Assembly (NCBI GenBank): GCA_946480845.1
Contig: CAMLLJ010000097.1
Span: 1 to 10,142, forward strand
DNA: 10,142 nucleotides
Direction: 5' to 3'
Source: an uncultured Gemmatimonadota bacterium
GTDB taxonomy: Bacteria; Gemmatimonadota; Gemmatimonadetes; Gemmatimonadales; GWC2-71-9
Below the pieces are notes generated by a model. That model had not been told where the DNA came from and did not search any database. It worked only from the letters and a program-made list of their open reading frames with translations. This document shows positions 6,964 through 10,142 of the stretch, in pieces (within the stretch, counting starts at the first letter, position 1; the number at the start of each line of letters is the position of its first letter). A program made the translations under genes and the position numbers.

Positions 6964-7353
6964 CTAGTAGCGGTGGGCGGGCTCGCCCTTGACCCGCTCC
7001 CACGCATCGCGGACCGCGTCCTTGATCTGGTCCCACGCCGAGCGCTCCTTGCCGGCGTGCTCGTAGCGGTCCCAGCCGGTGCGGAGGTCGGACTCGACCT
7101 CGTCCCAGTCGCGCGCGGTATTGACGTGCGCGGACTCGTACCCGTACCGGTAGGCCGGGCGGAACCGGTCGTAATAGTCCCGGCCCATCGAGTATGGACG
7201 GCTCGAGAAGTTCTCCTGCCAGTAGTTGTCCTCGGTCTCCCAGGCAGCCTGCCAGTCCGTGCTGGCCGAGTTCCGGTCAATGGAATCGCCTGCCGCCCGC
7301 TCGCGCTCAGGGCTCCGCGTTTCGTCGGCCCCGGGGTTCTTTCTCCTGGTCAT
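6964..7353 (-). CDS. Small hydrophilic aromatic-rich conserved hypothetical protein
   Basis: The product is 129 residues. I do not recognise a named family with confidence. The N-terminal 30 residues are charged and probably disordered. The rest is rich in W, Y, D, E and R with no membrane segment: E-D-N-Y-W-Q-E-N-F-S-S-R-P-Y (41-54), Y-D-R-F-R-P-A-Y-R-Y-G-Y-E (61-73), D-W-D-E-V-E-S-D-L (83-91) and K-D-A-V-R-D-A-W-E-R-V (111-121). The R-P-A-Y-x-Y-G plus A-V-R-D-A-W pattern recalls a module I associate with small stress-linked proteins, including the tails of YsnF-like ones; this is memory-based inference. The ATG at 7353 is chosen because GGAGG lies 6 nt upstream. A frame open to 7437 exists but has no such site. 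The gene stands alone, convergent with the peptidase and divergent from the hydrolase. Confidence 0.75.
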   Translation of the reverse strand: MTRRKNPGADETRSPERERAAGDSIDRNSASTDWQAAWETEDNYWQENFSSRPYSMGRDYYDRFRPAYRYGYESAHVNTARDWDEVESDLRTGWDRYEHAGKERSAWDQIKDAVRDAWERVKGEPAHRY

Positions 7354-7359
7354 GTGATG

Positions 7360-7364
7360 CCTCC
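7360..7364 (-). promoter_or_regulatory. Shine-Dalgarno site of the small hypothetical gene
   Basis: On the minus strand GGAGG precedes ATG (7353-7351) by 6 nt. It fixes the start of the 129-residue product and is strong support that this small gene is translated. Confidence 0.75.
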
Positions 7365-7453
7365 ATCGGTTGAAGCGTGAACTTGCCCGACCATAGCGGG
7401 AAATCCGGCATCGCTCTGTGATGGCGCGCACCGCCACCGGGTATCATTCACGC
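7365..7453. promoter_or_regulatory. Divergent promoter region between the hypothetical gene and the hydrolase operon
   Basis: The two start codons are 100 bp apart. For the plus-strand operon TATCAT (7442-7447) lies 6 nt before the ATG at 7454 and has the TANNNT form of a -10 box. No good -35 is seen about 17 bp before it, and there is no Shine-Dalgarno, so a leaderless start is possible. For the minus-strand gene TATGGT (7395-7390) could be a -10, giving a leader of about 30 nt. GTG/ATG codons in frame at 7418 and 7421 would extend the hydrolase by 11-12 residues but lack any ribosome-binding site. Confidence 0.3.
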
Positions 7454-8326
7454 ATGAGCCATACGCCGCCTGCCGGGCCTCGCCGACGTCCTCCGAGGGA
7501 CTTGCGGATCTCGGTTCTGCGCACCGCCTTCCGGACCGTCGGGACCGTCACCCCGGGCTTGGCGGCGCACTGGGCGGAGCAGCTGTTCTGCCGGCCGCCC
7601 AGGCAGGTGCGCCGCGAGCGGGAGGAGGCATTCCTCGCCACGGGCCGGCCCTTCACCGTGCCGCACGGGGACGCCGAGCTGCGCGCCTGGGAATGGGGTG
7701 CGGGTCCCACCGTGATCCTGGTGCATGGGTGGGGAAGCCGGGCCGGCCGCTGGGCCACGCTCGCGCCCTCCCTCCTCGCCAGGAGGTTCCGGGTGATCAC
7801 CTACGACGCGCCCGCCCACGGGACCTCCCCGGGGCGCATGGCCTCGCTGCCCGAGTTCGCCGCTGCGCTCTCGGCGGTGGCGGCCGGGGCGGGACCGGTG
7901 CACGCGGTGGTGGGGCATTCCCTCGGAGCGGCAGCGATCGCCCTGGCGCTGGGCGACGGGCTCGCGGCCGGGCGCGCCGTGCTCATCGCGTCGCCGGCGA
8001 ACCCGGAATCGTTCGCCGACCGCTTCGCCGAGGCGCTCGCCCTCCCGGCGCCGGTGCGGGACGCGATGCAGCGGAACCTCGAGGCGCGGCTCCGGATCCA
8101 GTGGCGCGACCTGCACATCCCCACCCTCGCCGCCCGGCTGGCCGCGCCGGCGCTGGTGATCCACGACGAGCAGGACGCCGACGTGCCGGTCTCCGATGCG
8201 GCCGCGATCAGCGGCGCCTGGCCCGGCGCGCGCCTGCTGCTCACCCGTGGGCTGGGCCACCGCTCGATCATCCACGACCCCGCGGTCGTCGCCGCCGCCA
8301 CCGACTTCCTTACTGCTCCGCGATGA
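7454..8326 (+). CDS. Alpha/beta-fold hydrolase
   Basis: Serine hydrolase of the alpha/beta-hydrolase superfamily; substrate unknown. The product is 290 residues from the ATG at 7454. The N-terminal about 60 residues are basic and unlike the core. The core begins near 68 and shows the oxyanion loop H-G-W-G (91-94), Y-D-A-P-A-H-G (117-123), the nucleophile elbow G-H-S-L-G (154-158, Ser156), an acid in H-D-E-Q-D-A-D-V-P (probably Asp241) and the catalytic His in G-L-G-H-R (His269). The triad is thus complete. There is no signal peptide or membrane helix, so it should be cytoplasmic. It is the first gene of a coupled operon; its TGA overlaps the next ATG as ATGA. Possible activities include ester, lactone or amide hydrolysis. 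The link with cyanophycin breakdown is by context only. Confidence 0.9.
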   Translation: MSHTPPAGPRRRPPRDLRISVLRTAFRTVGTVTPGLAAHWAEQLFCRPPRQVRREREEAFLATGRPFTVPHGDAELRAWEWGAGPTVILVHGWGSRAGRWATLAPSLLARRFRVITYDAPAHGTSPGRMASLPEFAAALSAVAAGAGPVHAVVGHSLGAAAIALALGDGLAAGRAVLIASPANPESFADRFAEALALPAPVRDAMQRNLEARLRIQWRDLHIPTLAARLAAPALVIHDEQDADVPVSDAAAISGAWPGARLLLTRGLGHRSIIHDPAVVAAATDFLTAPR

Positions 8327-8592
8327 TCGTCATGGACCGCGAGAACCTCTTCGCGCGCGGCTGGTCGCACGTCGTCTCCTCCAGCGGCGACGTGGCGGAG
8401 CTGGAGGCGTTCCGCATCCGGGTCGGCGCGCCGCCGGCGGCGCTGCAGCTCGGGAACCCGCGCTGGCCGCATCTCGACCTGCGCGGGGCACCGCGCGACA
8501 TGGCCCTCGAGCTGGCTGACGTGGTGGTCGAGCGGAGCGCCGACCTGGTCCGTTACATCCGTGCCCTTCGCGCGGTAACTTCCCGGGCATGA
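8323..8592 (+). CDS. Small DUF4031-like protein
   Basis: The product is 89 residues, reading from an ATG whose bases overlap the hydrolase stop (ATGA) to a TGA that overlaps the iadA ATG in the same way. The layout R-G-W-S-H-V-V-S (12-19), a helix with E-L-E-A-F (26-30), a short V-G-A-P-P-A-A-L-Q-L (35-44), P-R-W-P-H-L-D-L (47-54), a helix with A-L-E-L-A-D (61-66) and a final L-V-R-Y-I-R-A-L-R resembles DUF4031 proteins (W-C-H-L-V-S ... E-L-H-A-F-A ... L-G ... H-Y-D-L ... L-V-R). The match is from memory and moderate. The function is unknown. No Shine-Dalgarno is present, so translation is probably coupled to the upstream gene. An internal ATG at 8332 is a possible alternative start. Confidence 0.7.
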   Translation: MIVMDRENLFARGWSHVVSSSGDVAELEAFRIRVGAPPAALQLGNPRWPHLDLRGAPRDMALELADVVVERSADLVRYIRALRAVTSRA

Positions 8593-9758
8593 TGCACCTC
8601 CTGCTCAATGCGGACCTCTACGCGCCGGGTCCGCTCGGCCACCGGCACGTCCTGATCGCCGGGGGCCGGATCGTCTGGATCGGCGAGGAGGTCCCCGCCC
8701 TTCCGGCGGGCCTGGCCACGACCGTCGACCTGGCCGGGGCGCGGGTGATCCCCGGGCTGATCGACTGCCACGCGCACCTGACCGGCGGCGGCGGGGAGGC
8801 GGGCCCGGAGACGCGCGTGCCACCGCTCGCGCCGAGCGGGCTCGCGATGGGCGGCGTCACGACGGTGGTGGGCGTGCTGGGCACCGACGACACGATCCGC
8901 ACGCCGGCCGAGCTGGTGACGACCGCGCGCGGGCTCGCGGCGCTCGGCATCTCGGCGTACTGCTACACGGGCGGGTACCACGTCCCGCCGGCGACGGTGA
9001 CCGGGAGCGTGCGCGGCGACCTCGTCCTCATCGACCGCATCCTCGGCGTGGGCGAGGTGGCGATCAGCGATCACCGCTCGAGCCAGCCGACCCGCGACGA
9101 GCTGCTGCGCATCGCCGCCGACGCGCACGTGGGCGGGCTCATGGCCGACAAGGCCGGCATCGTGCACCTGCACGTCGGCGACGGCGAGCGGGGCCTGGGA
9201 CCGCTCCGGGACGCCCTCGCGCACAGCGAGCTGCCGCCCTCGGTGTTCCATCCGACGCACGTGAATCGCCGGCGCGCGCTGTTCGACGACGCGTGCGCCA
9301 TCGCCCGCGAAGGCGTCGCGATCGACATCACCGCCTTCCCGGTCGGCCCCGAAGAGGACGCCTGGCCCGCCGACGAGGCGCTGGTCCGCTACCTCGATGC
9401 GGGCCTGCCGGCCGGGCTCGTCACGGTGAGCACCGACGCGGGCGGGTGCCTCCCGGTCTTCGATGCCGACGGCCGGGTCGCTTCCATGGACGTGGGCCAG
9501 CCGGCGGCACTCGCCGGAACGCTCCGCGCCCTGCTTGGGCGCGGTGAGCCGCTCGAGCGGGTGCTGCCTGCCTTCACCTCGAACGTGGCGCGCGTGCTGC
9601 GCCTTCCCCTGAAAGGACGCCTGGCCGTGGGCATGGATGCCGATCTCGTGGTGCTCGATGGCGGAGGCGGGGTGAGCGACGTGATGGCGGGAGGGCGCTG
9701 GCACGTCCGGGCGGGGCGGGCGGAAGTGCGCGGGATGTTCGAGGGCGCCACGCGGTGA
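8589..9758 (+). CDS. iadA: Isoaspartyl dipeptidase (beta-aspartyl peptidase), amidohydrolase superfamily
   Basis: Hydrolyses beta-aspartyl dipeptides; with cyanophycinase next door the likely substrate is beta-Asp-Arg, giving Asp and Arg. The product is 389 residues versus 390 in E. coli IadA. Visible active-site residues, with E. coli equivalents from memory: H61 and H63 in C-H-A-H-L (H68, H70), E70 in G-G-G-G-E-A-G (E77), Y130 in T-G-G-Y-H-V-P (Y137), R163 in S-D-H-R-S (R169), H195 (H201), H224 and R227 in P-T-H-V-N-R (H230, R233), and D283 in S-T-D-A-G-G (D285). At the position of the carboxylated, zinc-bridging K162 this protein has E156 (G-V-G-E-V-A-I-S-D-H-R). Enzymes of this superfamily can use Glu as a metal bridge, so activity is still expected. 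The start ATG overlaps the previous stop; a second ATG follows at once. The protein lacks a signal peptide. Confidence 0.95.
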   Translation: MMHLLLNADLYAPGPLGHRHVLIAGGRIVWIGEEVPALPAGLATTVDLAGARVIPGLIDCHAHLTGGGGEAGPETRVPPLAPSGLAMGGVTTVVGVLGTDDTIRTPAELVTTARGLAALGISAYCYTGGYHVPPATVTGSVRGDLVLIDRILGVGEVAISDHRSSQPTRDELLRIAADAHVGGLMADKAGIVHLHVGDGERGLGPLRDALAHSELPPSVFHPTHVNRRRALFDDACAIAREGVAIDITAFPVGPEEDAWPADEALVRYLDAGLPAGLVTVSTDAGGCLPVFDADGRVASMDVGQPAALAGTLRALLGRGEPLERVLPAFTSNVARVLRLPLKGRLAVGMDADLVVLDGGGGVSDVMAGGRWHVRAGRAEVRGMFEGATR

Positions 9759-10142
9759 GCCGCCCCGCCAGCTGGGCGCGCGAGACGCTGGGCCTCGGCC
9801 ACGTCATCCCGGTGGGGGGCGCCGAGGAGAAGGTGGGCGACACGACGATCCTGCGGCGGTTCGTGGCGTTGTGCGGAGGGGACGCCGCGCGGATCGCCAT
9901 CCTCCCGACCGCCTCCGAGCGCGACGACACCGGCGCCAAGTATGCGGCACTGTTCACGGCGCTCGGCGCCGCCGAGACCATCATCCTGCCGATCACCGAA
10001 CGGGTGCAGGCCGAGGACCCGAACCACGTCCGCCCGCTGGACCAGGCCACCGGCATCTTCCTGACGGGCGGCAACCAGCTGCGGCTCTCGACGCTGATTG
10101 GCGGGACCGACGTGGCCCGGGCGATCCGGCGGAGGAACTCCG
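9755..10142 (+). CDS. cphB: Cyanophycinase, N-terminal part (runs off right edge)
   Basis: Cyanophycinase is a serine peptidase (family S51) that releases beta-Asp-Arg dipeptides from cyanophycin. 129 residues are visible from a GTG whose last two bases belong to the TGA of iadA (GTGA overlap). The match rests on G-H-V-I-P-V-G-G-A-E-E-K (15-26), R-I-A-I-L-P-T-A-S (46-54), a paired acidic and helical segment, and G-I-F-L-T-G-G-N-Q-L-R-L (100-111), the signature loop of the family. The catalytic Ser in G-T-S-A-G-A would lie beyond the window, so it cannot be checked. No signal peptide is seen, suggesting an intracellular enzyme acting on the cell's own storage granules. A related S51 peptidase E is possible, but the length before T-G-G-N-Q and the IadA neighbour favour cyanophycinase. 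Confidence 0.9.
   Translation, partial: MSRPASWARETLGLGHVIPVGGAEEKVGDTTILRRFVALCGGDAARIAILPTASERDDTGAKYAALFTALGAAETIILPITERVQAEDPNHVRPLDQATGIFLTGGNQLRLSTLIGGTDVARAIRRRNS

Noticed and set aside
8553..8581. A promoter for iadA inside the DUF4031-like gene (TTACAT, 17 bp, TAACTT)
   Set aside because: The -35 match is poor and the ATGA overlap already explains translation by coupling; kept only as a part of the leaderless-start observation.
7693..8592. 299-codon plus-strand frame starting inside the hydrolase
   Set aside because: Its first part overlaps the hydrolase in another frame and is low-complexity; only the last 89 codons, from 8323, look like a real gene.

Overview
The window is GC-rich bacterial DNA, densely packed with genes on both strands. 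The codon use, the SD-poor starts, a LeuRS with a [11 protein letters not shown] variant and the presence of cyanophycin-degradation genes suggest a Gemmatimonadota-like or similar high-GC environmental bacterium. The phylum is an inference from protein flavour, because there is no rRNA gene to confirm it. I see no insertion sequence, CRISPR array, tRNA gene or phage gene.

Layout. A ClC-type chloride channel/antiporter gene runs off the left edge on the minus strand (1-439). Divergent to it is prfC, peptide chain release factor 3 (492-2105, +). prfC converges on leuS, leucyl-tRNA synthetase (2254-4659, -). The 148-bp gap between them is almost filled by a large inverted repeat with 49-nt arms (47/49 matching) built on a GCGGAGAC repeat. 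leuS is divergent from a two-gene plus-strand unit: a methyl-accepting chemotaxis protein with almost no external domain (4794-6101), then a membrane-anchored M48 zinc metallopeptidase (6132-6947). The peptidase gene ends inside a perfect 30-bp palindrome. Just beyond it a small hydrophilic, aromatic-rich conserved protein is encoded on the minus strand (6964-7353).

The right end is a tightly coupled plus-strand operon in which each stop overlaps the next start by ATGA or GTGA: an alpha/beta hydrolase (7454-8326), a small DUF4031-like protein (8323-8592), isoaspartyl dipeptidase iadA (8589-9758) and cyanophycinase (9755 to the right edge, partial). Cyanophycinase cuts the storage polymer cyanophycin (multi-L-arginyl-poly-L-aspartate) into beta-Asp-Arg dipeptides, and isoaspartyl dipeptidase splits these into aspartate and arginine. 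The last two genes therefore form a complete cyanophycin-to-amino-acid route. The roles of the two upstream genes are unknown.

The most notable points are this catabolic operon, a Glu in IadA where the E. coli enzyme has its carboxylated metal-bridging Lys, the two symmetric elements at convergent gene ends, a ClC lacking the usual G-S-G-I-P anion-selectivity motif, and a chemoreceptor with no obvious external ligand domain. I found nothing that clearly amounts to a wholly new system.
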